DNA of 64,000 nucleotides from Nocardia brasiliensis NBRC 14402 (GCF_000308475.2 NZ_BAFT02000103.1:1-64000); one strand, 5' to 3'; numbered from the stretch's first letter, positions 17,758 to 27,098 are shown. Translations and numbers: made by a program. Notes: generated by a model from the sequence alone, not told the origin.

Positions 17758-19422
17758 TCAGGTGGTTTCGGTGAGTTTGCCGGAATCCATGTGCCAGCGG
17801 CGGGTCGCCTGGATGGTGTCGAGCATTCGGCGATCGTGCGTGACCAGCAGCAGTGTGCCGGTGAAGGATTCGACCGCCTGCTCCAACTGTTCGATGGCGG
17901 GCAGGTCCAGATGGTTGGTCGGCTCGTCCAGTACGAGCAGGTTCACCCCGCGGGCCTGCAGCAGAGCAAGTGCGGCGCGGGTGCGTTCACCGGGTGAGAG
18001 AGTTTCGCAGGGGCGCAACGCGTGTGCGCCGCGCAGGCCGAACTTGGCCAGCAGCGTGCGGACTTCGGCGTCGGGCCAATCCGGCATCTGCGCGCCGAAT
18101 GTGTCGGCCAGCGTCACGGTGCCGCGGAACAACCCGCGAGCCTGATCCACCTCGCCGATCTCGACACCGGCACCGAGCGTCGCGCTGCCCGTGTCCGGCT
18201 CGATCTTGCCGAGCAACAACGCGAGCAGCGTGGATTTGCCGGAGCCGTTCGCGCCGGTCAACACGATCCGGTCGGCCCAATCGACCTGCGTGGTGACGGG
18301 GCCGAGGGTGAAATCACCGCGCGTGAGCGTCGCGTCGGACAGCGTCGCCACCACCGAGCCGCTGCGCGGCGCGGCCGCGATGGTCATTCGCAGCTCCCAC
18401 TCCTTGCGCGGCTCCTCGACCGCGTCGAGCCGTTCGATCCGGCGTTGCGTCTGCCTGGCCTTCGCCGCCTGCTTCTCGGTGGATTCGGCGCGCATCTTGC
18501 GGCCCACCTTGTCCGAATCGACCTTCTTGGGATCGCGTGCCTTGCGGCGGGCGTTGCGCACACCGTGCTCGAGCCAGTTGCGCTGCATCTGTGCCCGCGC
18601 TTCCAAGCCCGCTTTGGTGTCCGCGTACTCGTCGTACGCCTCGCGCGCGTGCCTGCGGGCGATCTCGCGTTCGGCCAGATAGGCCTCGTAGCCGCCGTCG
18701 TAGGAGCCGACCTGCTGTTGCGCCAGATCCAGCTCGACCACCCGATTCACGGTGCGCGCCAAGAACTCCCGGTCATGACTGATCACCACCAGCGGCACCC
18801 GCACGCCCGCGACGAACTGCTCGAGCCGGGCCAGGCCGTCCAGGTCCAGATCGTTGGTCGGCTCGTCCAGCAACAGAATGTCGAAGCGCGACAACAACAC
18901 CGACGCCAGTCCCGCCCGCGCGGCCTGGCCGCCGGACAAGCCCGTCATCGGGGTCTCCAGGCCGTTCGCCAAGCTGACGGTCAGACCGAGATCGGCCGCC
19001 ACCTCGTCGGCACGCTGGTCCAGATCCGCGCCGCCGAGCGCGAGCCAGCGTTCCAGGGCGTCCGAATACGTCGTCGCTGCTTCGTCGCCGCCGTCGGCGA
19101 GTCGTTCGGCGGCCTCGTCCATGGCGAGCTGCGCGGCGGTGACTCCGGTTCGGCGACCGAGGAATTGGCGCACCGTCTCACCGGACACCCGCTCGGGTTC
19201 CTGCGCGAGATAGCCGATGGTCGCATCGGGCGGGCTCACTGTGATGCTGCCGGTGGGCGTGCGCCGGTCCGCCAGCATGCGCAGCAGCGTCGACTTGCCC
19301 GCGCCGTTCACGCCGACCAGGCCGATCACGTCGCCCGGGGCCAGGGTGAGATCCAGATCCTCGAACAGGACACGTTCGCCGTGCCCGGCCGAGAGGCCGC
19401 GGGCATGCAGAGTTGAGCTCAC
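17758..19422 (-). CDS. ABC-F family ATPase (ribosome-associated type)
   Basis: About 554 residues with two ABC domains and no membrane segments, as in ABC-F proteins that act on the ribosome. Walker A motifs are GVNGAGKST and GANGSGKST. Signatures are LSGGQ (first) and the ABC-F variant LSPGE (second). Walker B motifs are LLLDEPTNDLD and LVLDEPTNHLD. The linker between domains is rich in Arg/Lys, as expected for tRNA/rRNA contact. GTG at 19422 is the likely start; the frame is open upstream to 19971 without plausible coding. It converges with glmM, with only 11 nt between the stops. Whether it gives antibiotic protection or is housekeeping cannot be told. Confidence 0.88.
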   Translation of the reverse strand: MSSTLHARGLSAGHGERVLFEDLDLTLAPGDVIGLVGVNGAGKSTLLRMLADRRTPTGSITVSPPDATIGYLAQEPERVSGETVRQFLGRRTGVTAAQLAMDEAAERLADGGDEAATTYSDALERWLALGGADLDQRADEVAADLGLTVSLANGLETPMTGLSGGQAARAGLASVLLSRFDILLLDEPTNDLDLDGLARLEQFVAGVRVPLVVISHDREFLARTVNRVVELDLAQQQVGSYDGGYEAYLAEREIARRHAREAYDEYADTKAGLEARAQMQRNWLEHGVRNARRKARDPKKVDSDKVGRKMRAESTEKQAAKARQTQRRIERLDAVEEPRKEWELRMTIAAAPRSGSVVATLSDATLTRGDFTLGPVTTQVDWADRIVLTGANGSGKSTLLALLLGKIEPDTGSATLGAGVEIGEVDQARGLFRGTVTLADTFGAQMPDWPDAEVRTLLAKFGLRGAHALRPCETLSPGERTRAALALLQARGVNLLVLDEPTNHLDLPAIEQLEQAVESFTGTLLLVTHDRRMLDTIQATRRWHMDSGKLTETT

Positions 19423-19662
19423 GACTCCGCCTCGCCGGCGCTCGGCTGCGTCGTGCGGTATTCGTGGTTCGCTCGCTGGCCCTCGTTCACGTGAGCATTC
19501 TGCCGTGCGGGGGCCGGGCGGCCCGCATCGGTGCTCTCGGGGTTGCACCCTGAGCCGGGCGGTGCGGAAATCAGGGTCGGGATCGGTCGCCGGAGCGATG
19601 TGCTGGCGGGCCGGCATCGGCAGAGTGGAGGTCGAAGAGAACACCGCCAGAGAGGGAAGACC

Positions 19663-19854
19663 ATGACCGCACCTACCCGCCGTTTCACCCGCTCGACCCA
19701 CGACAAGTGGATCGCGGGCGTCTGTGGCGGCATCGCCGAATACCTGGGCTGGAACGCCAACGTCGTGCGCCTGCTCTTTGTGATCTCGTGCCTGCTGCCG
19801 GGCCCGCAGTTCATCATCTACCTGGTGTTGTGGCTGCTGATGCCGAAGAAGTGA
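19663..19854 (+). CDS. Small PspC-domain membrane protein
   Basis: A 63-residue protein, essentially a single PspC domain: KWIAGVCGGIAEYLGWNANVVRLLFVI, then a hydrophobic helix and LVLWLLMPKK. ATG at 19663 follows AGAGGGAAG. PspC domains occur in envelope-stress regulators; two larger PspC proteins are encoded at 51496 and 53225. Likely an inner-membrane protein. Confidence 0.85.
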   Translation: MTAPTRRFTRSTHDKWIAGVCGGIAEYLGWNANVVRLLFVISCLLPGPQFIIYLVLWLLMPKK

Positions 19855-19970
19855 GGCCGGTGGGGGCTGCGTCGGACTCCCGCGGATGTCAGTATGGAGC
19901 GATGACGTTGTTCGCGGACCATCGCGGAAACCAACGCAGCGCACACCACGAGTCCTGCTGAGGAGTAGCA

Positions 19971-20279
19971 ATGATCACCTCGGGCGAATTGCCGGGTCTG
20001 GAACTGCCCGGCATCGACGCGTCCTCATCGCTGGACGGCCTCGGTGCGGTCGAACTGCATCACCCCACCCAGGACATCGACGGCGACGGCACCCTCGACA
20101 CCATCACCACCACCGGTGAGGAGGCGATGCAGGTCTGGACCGACTACGACCACGACGGCCTCGCCGATCACGTCACCGTGGTGGAAAAAGACGGCGACTA
20201 CGCGGCCTGGGAGTTCCATCGGCATCCCGACGGCACGTCCGAGTGGGTGCGCACGGATCACGGGAAGATCGGGTCGTAG
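19971..20279 (+). CDS. Hypothetical acidic protein with DxDxDG repeats
   Basis: A 102-residue acidic protein. Two Asp-rich loops, DIDGDGTLD and DYDHDGLAD, resemble calcium-binding DxDxDG loops, separated by TITTTGEEAMQVW. There is no signal peptide. It sits immediately before an EspC-like gene and a large WXG-like gene, so it may be a cargo or accessory of type VII secretion. The C-terminal protein at 20838 also carries a DRDNDGKPD loop, which hints at a shared calcium-linked theme. The start has AGGAGTAGCA upstream. Confidence 0.65.
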   Translation: MITSGELPGLELPGIDASSSLDGLGAVELHHPTQDIDGDGTLDTITTTGEEAMQVWTDYDHDGLADHVTVVEKDGDYAAWEFHRHPDGTSEWVRTDHGKIGS

Positions 20280-20459
20280 TTCCCGGTCGGATCAGGTTGT
20301 CCCGGCCCGGCTCGCCCATTAGATTCCCGCGTAGGACGTCCGGCCGGAATCGATGGAACCGAACGTCGGAGTGCCGCGTCGAAGAAGGTATGGACACCAC
20401 TCGGCGTCGGCACGGTATCGAAGCGCGAGTTCGGACGACGCAGGGACGAAGGGGGCACG

Positions 20460-20777
20460 ATGGGTGGCAGCGTCACGGTGGATCCGGCTGTGCTGCAACA
20501 GATCGGGGCCAATCTGAAGTCCTCGGCGGCGGTCATCGGCAACAAGGTGATCGACGCGCGGCGGCAGGATTTCGGCGCGGCGCAGGCGGGCCGGTCCTAC
20601 GCCGCCGAGGGGATCAAGGTGCACGACGGTTTGGCGCGCTTCGCGACCTGGTTGCAGAACTGGCAGGGGGCCGTCGACAAGACGGGTACACAGATCACCA
20701 CCAGCGCCACCACCTACGCGACCGTGGACGACGCGAACGTACGCAAGATCACGGCAGTCGGTGTCCAGCTCACCTGA
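20460..20777 (+). CDS. EspC-like type VII secretion-associated protein
   Basis: A 105-residue helical protein resembling the EspC/DUF2580 family: VDPAVLQQIGANLKSSAAVI near the start and a WLQNWQGAVDKTG segment around residue 60-70. Members form helical hairpins and are exported by ESX systems. ATG at 20460 follows GAAGGGGGCACG. It lies 60 bp before the large WXG-like gene on the same strand, and the two are probably co-expressed and perhaps co-exported. No ESX core genes are nearby. Confidence 0.7.
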   Translation: MGGSVTVDPAVLQQIGANLKSSAAVIGNKVIDARRQDFGAAQAGRSYAAEGIKVHDGLARFATWLQNWQGAVDKTGTQITTSATTYATVDDANVRKITAVGVQLT

Positions 20778-20837
20778 CGGTTCGAACGGTAGGCCAGGCG
20801 GCCGAGCAGCAGTGGCTCCGACGGGGACGAGTGACTA

Positions 20838-22493
20838 ATGGTTGATTACCAGGCCGGCGACAGCGCGACGGTCCAGCAGATGCTGGATAACGGCGCCGAA
20901 GGTTTGATGTACTTCGAGAGCTATCTGCCGCGCTACAACACCGTCCACGACAAGTTCGGGTACGGGCGCGCGGATCTGCCCGATTATTCGGCGCTCTGCG
21001 CGCTGTTCGACGCTGAGCGAGAGATGGATCTGGATGCGCTCGGCCAGATCGCCGCCACGGTCAGCAAGGTGAACGGTGAGGTCGGCACCGAACTGCACAA
21101 GCAGCAGGTTCAGCTCGCGGCGTTGCCCTCGGTGTGGCAGGGCGTGGCAGGCGATGCCGCGCACACCATGCTGGCGGAACAGGTCCGCCGGGCCGAGACC
21201 GATCGCGGCACCGCCATTGCCGTCGCGTCGACGCTGTCCGCGGCGGTTCCGGGCCTGCGCAGCGTCGTACGGAGCAAAGCGGAGACCGTCGCGCGGTACT
21301 GGGACAAAGACAAGCCCGATATCGACAACACCGGTCGCAAGGCAATCGATCAGTTCATCTACAACGCCGAGAACTACGCCGACTACGAGCTCGGCAGAGA
21401 CGCCAAGAAGTGGTTGCAGGAGACGTTCGTTCCGCACGTCGACGGCACCGTCGACAACTTCCTGGCGCTGTGCAAGAAGACGGATTCGGATGTGCGCCGC
21501 ATCTACGGACAGCTCGCCGATGCGCTCGCGCGGTTGGACACCAGTCAGTATCCGGCGCCGGCCGATGCGCCCGCGCCTACGGAGCAGCCGAAAGGTACTG
21601 GCACGCCTGGAACACCGGGTACGCCGGGTACGCCGGGTACGCCTGGCACTCCTGGAACGCCAGGCACGCCGGGTACGCCCGGCACGACGCCTGCTTCCAC
21701 TGTCCCTGCCGAGACCACGCCCGCTACGACCGTGCCGGCCACGACGAAGATTCCCTCGCTGGACGGTCTCGCCTCGCTCAGCCAGGTGACGAGTTCGTTG
21801 TCGCCGTTGGCATCTTCGCTCACCAGCGCGGTCACCTCCGGCCTCAGTTCGCTGACCAGCAGCCTCGCGACCGGTGTGGACGACGCGATCAAGAACCTGC
21901 AATCGAGTCTGCAACCCACGCCGGTGGACCGGGACAACGACGGCAAGCCCGACCAGCCCGCAGCCGAATTCGACGTCGCCGGTAAGCATTTGAAGTTCGA
22001 GATGGGCGCGGACGGGCTGAAGCTCACCATGTCCGACGCCGACGGCAAGCCGCAGGAGTTCAGCCTGAAGCTGGATGAGCATGGGGTGCCGGTACTTTCG
22101 GTAAACGAGCCGAAAGCCGAAGGGGAGCCTGTGCCGTCCGACGAACCCGCATCCGACCAACCGAAGGGCGAGCAGCCTACGGGGGAGCAGCCGAAGGGTG
22201 AACGGCCCGTGGGCGAGCAGCCGACGCCGGCCGCGGAGGCGCCGCAGTCCAAGGATCCGGCCGCGGCTCCTCGGTCCGAGGAGCCCGCACCTTCCCGCCC
22301 GGATCAGGAAGCGCCTGCGCCGAAAGCACCTGCGGCGGAGGAGAACACCGGCCAGCCAGGCTTGCCTTCCGGTGTGCCGTCCGCACGCCGCGAAGAAGAC
22401 GGTGAGCACAAGCCGAAACCGATGCCGGGTAGCCAAAACCCAGACGCGCCGTTCGACAGCGGGGCCGAACTGGCGGAGGCAGGGCCACTGTGA
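20838..22493 (+). CDS. Large WXG-like type VII effector candidate with PGT repeats
   Basis: A 551-residue protein. The N-terminal 200 residues are helical, with VWQGVAGDAAHTML (about 100), a W-x-G turn as in LXG/WXG effectors. Nine uninterrupted Pro-Gly-Thr repeats follow (about residues 257-283), then a Ser/Thr-rich segment, a DRDNDGKPD loop (about 360) and a small domain with alternating hydrophobics (about 370-420). The C-terminus is a long Pro/Glu-rich tail. There is no signal peptide. The layout of export domain, linker and C-terminal module suggests a secreted surface protein or toxin, but no enzymatic motif is visible. Neighbours are an EspC-like protein and a small coiled-coil protein. 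Confidence 0.65.
   Translation: MVDYQAGDSATVQQMLDNGAEGLMYFESYLPRYNTVHDKFGYGRADLPDYSALCALFDAEREMDLDALGQIAATVSKVNGEVGTELHKQQVQLAALPSVWQGVAGDAAHTMLAEQVRRAETDRGTAIAVASTLSAAVPGLRSVVRSKAETVARYWDKDKPDIDNTGRKAIDQFIYNAENYADYELGRDAKKWLQETFVPHVDGTVDNFLALCKKTDSDVRRIYGQLADALARLDTSQYPAPADAPAPTEQPKGTGTPGTPGTPGTPGTPGTPGTPGTPGTPGTTPASTVPAETTPATTVPATTKIPSLDGLASLSQVTSSLSPLASSLTSAVTSGLSSLTSSLATGVDDAIKNLQSSLQPTPVDRDNDGKPDQPAAEFDVAGKHLKFEMGADGLKLTMSDADGKPQEFSLKLDEHGVPVLSVNEPKAEGEPVPSDEPASDQPKGEQPTGEQPKGERPVGEQPTPAAEAPQSKDPAAAPRSEEPAPSRPDQEAPAPKAPAAEENTGQPGLPSGVPSARREEDGEHKPKPMPGSQNPDAPFDSGAELAEAGPL
21606..21686 (+). repeat. Nine tandem 9-nt (PGT) coding repeats
   Basis: Nine Pro-Gly-Thr codon triplets in a row with variable third bases (for example CCGGGTACG, CCTGGCACT). 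Synonymous variation shows the peptide rather than the DNA is being kept. PGT is a collagen-like G-x-y arrangement in a different register. Confidence 0.9.
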
Positions 22494-22524
22494 CCCGGCT
22501 CGCCAGTGACAGGTCGGTGGCGCG

Positions 22525-22833
22525 GTGAACCACGCCTACGAGATCGAATGCATCGTCGAGGAGAATCGGCGCGCGGTGCTCCGCCTACAGGACGAATACG
22601 ACGAGATGAAACAACGCCTCAGCGACCGAGGCGGCCCGGAATTGCTCGCCGCGATCCAAGAAGCCGAAGCCCAAGCCGAGGAAGAACGGACCCGCCAGGA
22701 AACCGAGGCGCGCGAACAACGGGAAGCAGTAGCCCGCTCCATCGCCGCCCGGCGCGCCAACCGCGACGTCGCCCCCGTAGACGCGGAAGACGAGGAAGCA
22801 GCCTTCTACCAACGAAAAACCTGGCTGATCTGA
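22525..22833 (+). CDS. Small coiled-coil protein in type VII cargo cluster
   Basis: A 102-residue, highly charged protein. Residues about 10-75 form a heptad-rich coiled coil (EENRRAVLRLQDEYDEMKQRL, then a long Glu/Ala/Arg stretch). The C-terminus is FYQRKTWLI. GTG at 22525 is used; no better start exists. It is 31 bp after the large WXG-like gene and on the same strand, so it may be a chaperone for it. No family is recognised. Confidence 0.6.
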   Translation: MNHAYEIECIVEENRRAVLRLQDEYDEMKQRLSDRGGPELLAAIQEAEAQAEEERTRQETEAREQREAVARSIAARRANRDVAPVDAEDEEAAFYQRKTWLI

Positions 22834-23027
22834 GCCCCCAAACCCCGCCGCGCCCGGGCGTGTCGAGCCGGTTGCCGTGCGGGTTGGGGCCGGGTTGGCC
22901 GCGGCGCGGTCGGTGTTCACAGAGGTTCGCACTGGAGCGCCGGTGTGTCGTGCGGCGTGTTGGTGTGTGAGGTGTCGAGAAGGTCTGTGAACGTGCACGG
23001 TCCAGCCGTGGGGTGTTGCCCTGCGGG

Positions 23028-23885
23028 TCAGCGGCGGAGGAGTGCAGCCAGTTGGCCGACTTTGAGTTTGGGGGCTGGGGTTTCCTCTTTGGCGTTGGGA
23101 TCTATGACGGTGGTGTGGGGGATGTCGGCGGCGGGGTCGGCGAAGATGCGGTAGGTCTTGTCGCCGGACAGTTTGGCGAGCAGGTAGCCGGCGAGGAGGG
23201 CGCGGGTGGTGCGGGCGGTCTTCGATTCGTGCTTGCCCGCGCCGACGGCGGCCAGGACTCGGCGACCTTCGACGATGCCGGTGTGGGAGGCGCCGTCGAT
23301 GGCGCGCAACACCATGGGCCCGCCCCAGGTGGCGGCCAGGGGGAGCGCGTTGGAGCTGACCGAGGCGATATCGGTGGCTCCGGCGAGGATGAGAGCGGGC
23401 GTGTCGATGTCGGCCCCGAGCTTCTCGGCGGCCGGGGCGGTCGGCGCGGGGAACAGCGCGGCGACGGCGGCGACCTGCCGCTGGTTCGCCGCGATGACGG
23501 CGGCGCCCGCACCCATGCCGTGGCCGACCAGGGCGAGGCGTTCGGGATGCACGCTGATCGAGCCGTCCCCGAGCCGCACCCCGGTGCAGATGTTCAGGGT
23601 GGTCAGCAGGTCGGTGGCCAGGCCGAGGTGCGACGGGATCGGCCCGCGCTCGGTGTCCGGGGCGGCGGCCACGATGCCCCAGGAGGCCAGGTGCTCGAGC
23701 AGGGTGCGGTAGTGCGCGACGCCGGTCAACCAGCCGTGGCCGAACGCTACCGCGGGCAGGTTGAGTCCGGATTCCGGCGTGAACACCACCCCGGGCTGCC
23801 CGGCGATGGCCAGGTTGCCGCGCAGCACCCGATGGGGGCCGCGGCTGGTCAAGGTGCTCAGAAGCGATTTCACAGACGCCGACAC
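23028..23885 (-). CDS. Alpha/beta-hydrolase-fold protein lacking the nucleophile serine
   Basis: About 285 residues, similar in layout to dienelactone/polyester hydrolases: AFGHGWLTG oxyanion region, the nucleophile-elbow segment LVGHGMGAGAAV (about 119-130), LILAGATDIA for the acid and GASHTGIV for the histidine. In the elbow GxSxG reads G-H-G-M-G, so the serine position (123) is Gly (codon GGC at 23517-23519; AGC would be Ser). Catalysis by the usual mechanism is therefore doubtful. The GTG at 23885 is the likely start, with a second GTG at 23873. It is divergent from glmS with only 36 bp between starts. Confidence 0.75.
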   Translation of the reverse strand: MSASVKSLLSTLTSRGPHRVLRGNLAIAGQPGVVFTPESGLNLPAVAFGHGWLTGVAHYRTLLEHLASWGIVAAAPDTERGPIPSHLGLATDLLTTLNICTGVRLGDGSISVHPERLALVGHGMGAGAAVIAANQRQVAAVAALFPAPTAPAAEKLGADIDTPALILAGATDIASVSSNALPLAATWGGPMVLRAIDGASHTGIVEGRRVLAAVGAGKHESKTARTTRALLAGYLLAKLSGDKTYRIFADPAADIPHTTVIDPNAKEETPAPKLKVGQLAALLRR

Positions 23886-23921
23886 GACGAGAACGTTATC
23901 CGATAAGTACTCTGGTGAGCC

Positions 23922-25805
23922 ATGTGCGGAATCGTGGGGTACGTCGGATACCGGGACGCGCTCGGCGTTGTCGTTGACGCGTTGCGCCGCATGGAATATC
24001 GCGGCTACGACTCCGCGGGCGTGGCGATCGTCGACGGCACCGGCGCGTTGGCGGTGGAACGCAAGGCGGGCAAGCTGGCCAACCTGGAGGCCGAACTGGC
24101 CGAGGTCGGGGTGGCGCGGTTCGCGGGAACCACCGGTATGGGGCACACCCGCTGGGCGACCCACGGTGCGCCGACCGACCGCAACGCGCACCCGCATCGC
24201 GACCACAGCGGCAAGGTCGCCGTGGTGCACAACGGCATCATCGAGAACTTCGCCCCGCTGCGCCGCGAACTGGAGGACGCCGGGGTCGAACTGCGCAGCG
24301 ACACCGACACCGAGGTCGCGGTGCACCTGGTCGCGCAGGCTTATGCCGCGGGCCCGACGGCGGGCGATTTCGCGGCGAGCGCGCTCGCGGTGCTGCGCCG
24401 GTTGGAGGGCGCGTTCACGTTGGTCTTCACGCACGCGGACCATCCGGAGATGATCGTCGCGGCGCGCCGCTCGACCCCGCTGGTGGTCGGTGTCGGCAAG
24501 GGCGAGATGTTCATCGCCTCCGATGTCACAGCGTTCATCGAGCACACCCGCGAAGCGGTCGAGCTCGGGCAGGACCAGGCGGTGGTGATCACCGCGGACA
24601 CCTACACGGTCACCGATTTCGCGGGGGTCGACGCGGTCGCGCGGACCCGCCCGTTCACGATCGACTGGGATCTGGCCGCGGCCGAAAAGGGTGGCCACGA
24701 CTACTTCATGCTCAAGGAGATCGAGGAGCAGCCCGCGGGCGTCGCGGACACGCTGATCGGGCATTTCAGCCAGGATCAGGACGGTGCGGGCCGGATCGTG
24801 CTGGACGAGCAGCGCCTGGCCGATCAGGAACTGCGCGACTTCGACAAGGTGTTCGTCGTCGCCTGCGGCAGTTCGTACCACGCGGGCCTGCTCGCCAAGT
24901 ACGCGATCGAGCACTGGACCAGGCTGCCCGTCGAGGTGGAGCTGGCCAGCGAATTCCGTTACCGCGACCCGGTGTTGGATCGTTCCACGCTGGTGGTGGC
25001 GATCTCGCAGTCGGGCGAGACCGCCGACACGCTCGAGGCGGTGCGGCACGCCAAGGAGCAGAAGGCCAGGGTGCTGGCGATCTGCAACACCAACGGCGCG
25101 CAGATCCCGCGCGAGTCGGATGCCGTGCTGTACACCAGGACCGGCCCGGAGATCGGCGTCGCGTCGACGAAGGCGTTCCTGGCGCAGGTCACCGCGAACT
25201 ACCTGGTCGGCTTGGCGCTGGCGCAGGCACGGGGCACCAAGTATCCGGACGAGGTGGCCCGTGAGTTCGCCGAACTGGAGGCGATGCCGAAGCTGGTCGA
25301 GCGGGTGCTGGCGACCGGGCCGCAGGTGCGGGCCATCGCGCGGGAGCTCGCTCATGTCCAGACGGTGCTCTTCCTGGGCCGCCACGTCGGTTACCCGGTG
25401 GCGCTGGAGGGCGCGCTGAAGCTCAAGGAACTGGCGTACATGCACGCCGAGGGCTTCGCGGCCGGTGAGCTCAAGCACGGGCCGATCGCGCTGATCGAGG
25501 ACGGTCTGCCGGTGATCGTGGTGATGCCGTCGCCGAAGGGTCGCGCGGTGCTGCATTCCAAGCTGCTCAGCAATATCCGGGAGATCCAGGCGCGCGGCGC
25601 GCGCACCATCGTGATCGCCGAGGAGGGCGACGACACGGTGCGGCCGTTCGCCGATGACCTGATCGAGATCCCGTCCGCGCCGACGCTGTTCCAGCCGTTG
25701 CTGTCGACGGTCCCTTTGCAGATCTTCGCGGCCGAGGTGGCCCAGGCCCGCGGTTACGACGTGGACAAGCCGCGCAACCTGGCCAAGTCCGTCACGGTCG
25801 AGTAG
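23922..25805 (+). CDS. glmS: Glutamine-fructose-6-phosphate aminotransferase
   Basis: Makes glucosamine-6-phosphate from fructose-6-phosphate and glutamine, the first step to UDP-GlcNAc. The 627-residue protein starts MCGIVGYVG, where Cys2 becomes the N-terminal nucleophile of the glutaminase domain (about 1-230, with HTRWATHG and GIIENF). Two SIS domains follow (CGSSYHAG, SQSGETADT, then KELAYMHAEGFAAGELKHGP), ending in KSVTVE as in the family. Its product is the substrate of GlmM at 16370. Confidence 0.97.
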   Translation: MCGIVGYVGYRDALGVVVDALRRMEYRGYDSAGVAIVDGTGALAVERKAGKLANLEAELAEVGVARFAGTTGMGHTRWATHGAPTDRNAHPHRDHSGKVAVVHNGIIENFAPLRRELEDAGVELRSDTDTEVAVHLVAQAYAAGPTAGDFAASALAVLRRLEGAFTLVFTHADHPEMIVAARRSTPLVVGVGKGEMFIASDVTAFIEHTREAVELGQDQAVVITADTYTVTDFAGVDAVARTRPFTIDWDLAAAEKGGHDYFMLKEIEEQPAGVADTLIGHFSQDQDGAGRIVLDEQRLADQELRDFDKVFVVACGSSYHAGLLAKYAIEHWTRLPVEVELASEFRYRDPVLDRSTLVVAISQSGETADTLEAVRHAKEQKARVLAICNTNGAQIPRESDAVLYTRTGPEIGVASTKAFLAQVTANYLVGLALAQARGTKYPDEVAREFAELEAMPKLVERVLATGPQVRAIARELAHVQTVLFLGRHVGYPVALEGALKLKELAYMHAEGFAAGELKHGPIALIEDGLPVIVVMPSPKGRAVLHSKLLSNIREIQARGARTIVIAEEGDDTVRPFADDLIEIPSAPTLFQPLLSTVPLQIFAAEVAQARGYDVDKPRNLAKSVTVE

Positions 25806-25870
25806 TCCAACGGCGTCGCACCAATACGTGTGTGGCTGGGCAGCAACAACTTTCGCCAGGTATGACGCGA

Positions 25871-25902
25871 ATCCGGCGGCGACTACCAGGTCGCCGCCGG
25901 AT
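25871..25902. terminator. Bidirectional terminator between glmS and the MFS gene
   Basis: A perfect 13-bp stem (ATCCGGCGGCGAC and complement) with a 6-nt TACCAG loop, in the 111-bp gap between convergent genes. Confidence 0.85.
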
Positions 25903-25916
25903 CGATCGAGTGCGGC

Positions 25917-27098
25917 TCAGCTCGCCGGCACCAGCGCGGGGGTCGGTTCGGCAGCGGCCCGGCGTTCGATGGCACCGGACCACACGGCCAGGCCGAGCGC
26001 GGTGACCACCAGCGCGACCCCGACCCAGTTCGGTGCGGTGTAGCCGAAGCCCGCGGCGATGACCAGTCCGCCGAGCCACGCGGCGACGGCGTTGCCGAGG
26101 TTGAACGCGCCGATGTTGACCGCCGACGCCAAAGTCGGTGCGCCCGAAGCCTGGTCGAGGACGCGCTTCTGCAACGGCGGCACGGTCGCGAACCCGAGCG
26201 CGCCGACCAGCACGATCGTGACCGCGGCCGTGACCTTGTTGTGCGCGGTGAGGGTGAACAGCGCGAGCACCACGGCGAGTCCGCCGAGCGTGAGGTAGAG
26301 CATCGGCATCAGGTGCCGGTCGGCGAATTTGCCGCCGATCAGGTTGCCCGCGGAGAAGCCGAGGCCGAACAGGACGAGCAGCCAGGTGACCGAGCTGTCC
26401 GCGAAACCGGTGACCTCGGTCATCATCGGGGCGAGGTAGGTGATCGCCGCGAAGACGCCGCCGAACCCGAGCACCGTCATGGCCATCGCGAGCAGCACCT
26501 GCGGATTGCGGAACACGGCGAGCTCGGTGCGCAGCCGGGCGTCCTGCGGCGCGGGCTGTTCCGGCACCAGCAGCGCGACGCCGAGCAGCCCGATCAGTCC
26601 GACCAGCGCGACGATCAGGAAGGTGAGCCGCCAGCCGAACTGCTGGCCGAGCAGGGTGCCGACGGGCACGCCGACCATGGTTGCCACGGTGAGGCCGGTG
26701 AACATGATCGCGATGGCGCCCGCGCGCTTGTCGGGGCGGACCACGCTGCCCGCGACCACCGCGCCGATGCCGAAGAACGCGCCGTGTGCCAGCGAGGCGA
26801 CGATCCGGCCGGTCAGCATGAGCCCGAAAGTCGGTGCGACGGCGGATAATACGTTGCCCGCGACCAGGAGCAGCAGCATGCCGAGGAGCATGCGTTTGCG
26901 CGAGACGCGGGTGCCGAGCCCGGTCATCAGCGGCGCGCCGGCCACCACGCCGAGCGCGTATCCGGTGACCAGCAGGCCCGCGGTGGGGATGGACACCGCG
27001 TAGGTGTCCGCGATGTCGGGTAGCAACCCGACGACCACGAATTCGGTGGTGCCGATTCCGAAGGCCCCGAGGGTGAGGGCGAGGAGTGCGAGCGGCAT
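25917..27098 (-). CDS. MFS transporter, DHA1 (drug/arabinose efflux) type
   Basis: A 393-residue, 12-helix major facilitator. TM1 carries FGIGTTEFVVVGLLPDI, typical of DHA1 efflux carriers; GLGTRVSRKRMLLG is the loop 2-3 motif. ATG at 27098 is chosen because GGAGG lies 9 nt upstream; earlier in-frame ATGs at 27116 and 27158 lack this. It is divergent from a MarR-type regulator whose likely operator lies between them, so it is probably derepressed by a MarR ligand. The substrate is unknown. Confidence 0.88.
   Translation of the reverse strand: MPLALLALTLGAFGIGTTEFVVVGLLPDIADTYAVSIPTAGLLVTGYALGVVAGAPLMTGLGTRVSRKRMLLGMLLLLVAGNVLSAVAPTFGLMLTGRIVASLAHGAFFGIGAVVAGSVVRPDKRAGAIAIMFTGLTVATMVGVPVGTLLGQQFGWRLTFLIVALVGLIGLLGVALLVPEQPAPQDARLRTELAVFRNPQVLLAMAMTVLGFGGVFAAITYLAPMMTEVTGFADSSVTWLLVLFGLGFSAGNLIGGKFADRHLMPMLYLTLGGLAVVLALFTLTAHNKVTAAVTIVLVGALGFATVPPLQKRVLDQASGAPTLASAVNIGAFNLGNAVAAWLGGLVIAAGFGYTAPNWVGVALVVTALGLAVWSGAIERRAAAEPTPALVPAS

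Noticed and set aside
21606..21686. Possible CRISPR-like or phase-variation array
   Set aside because: It is a 9-nt coding repeat (PGT) with synonymous changes and no spacers.
22915..22992. GTTCACAGA / TCTGTGAAC inverted repeat between convergent genes
   Set aside because: The arms are 9 bp with about 60 nt between them; that can occur by chance and no function fits.
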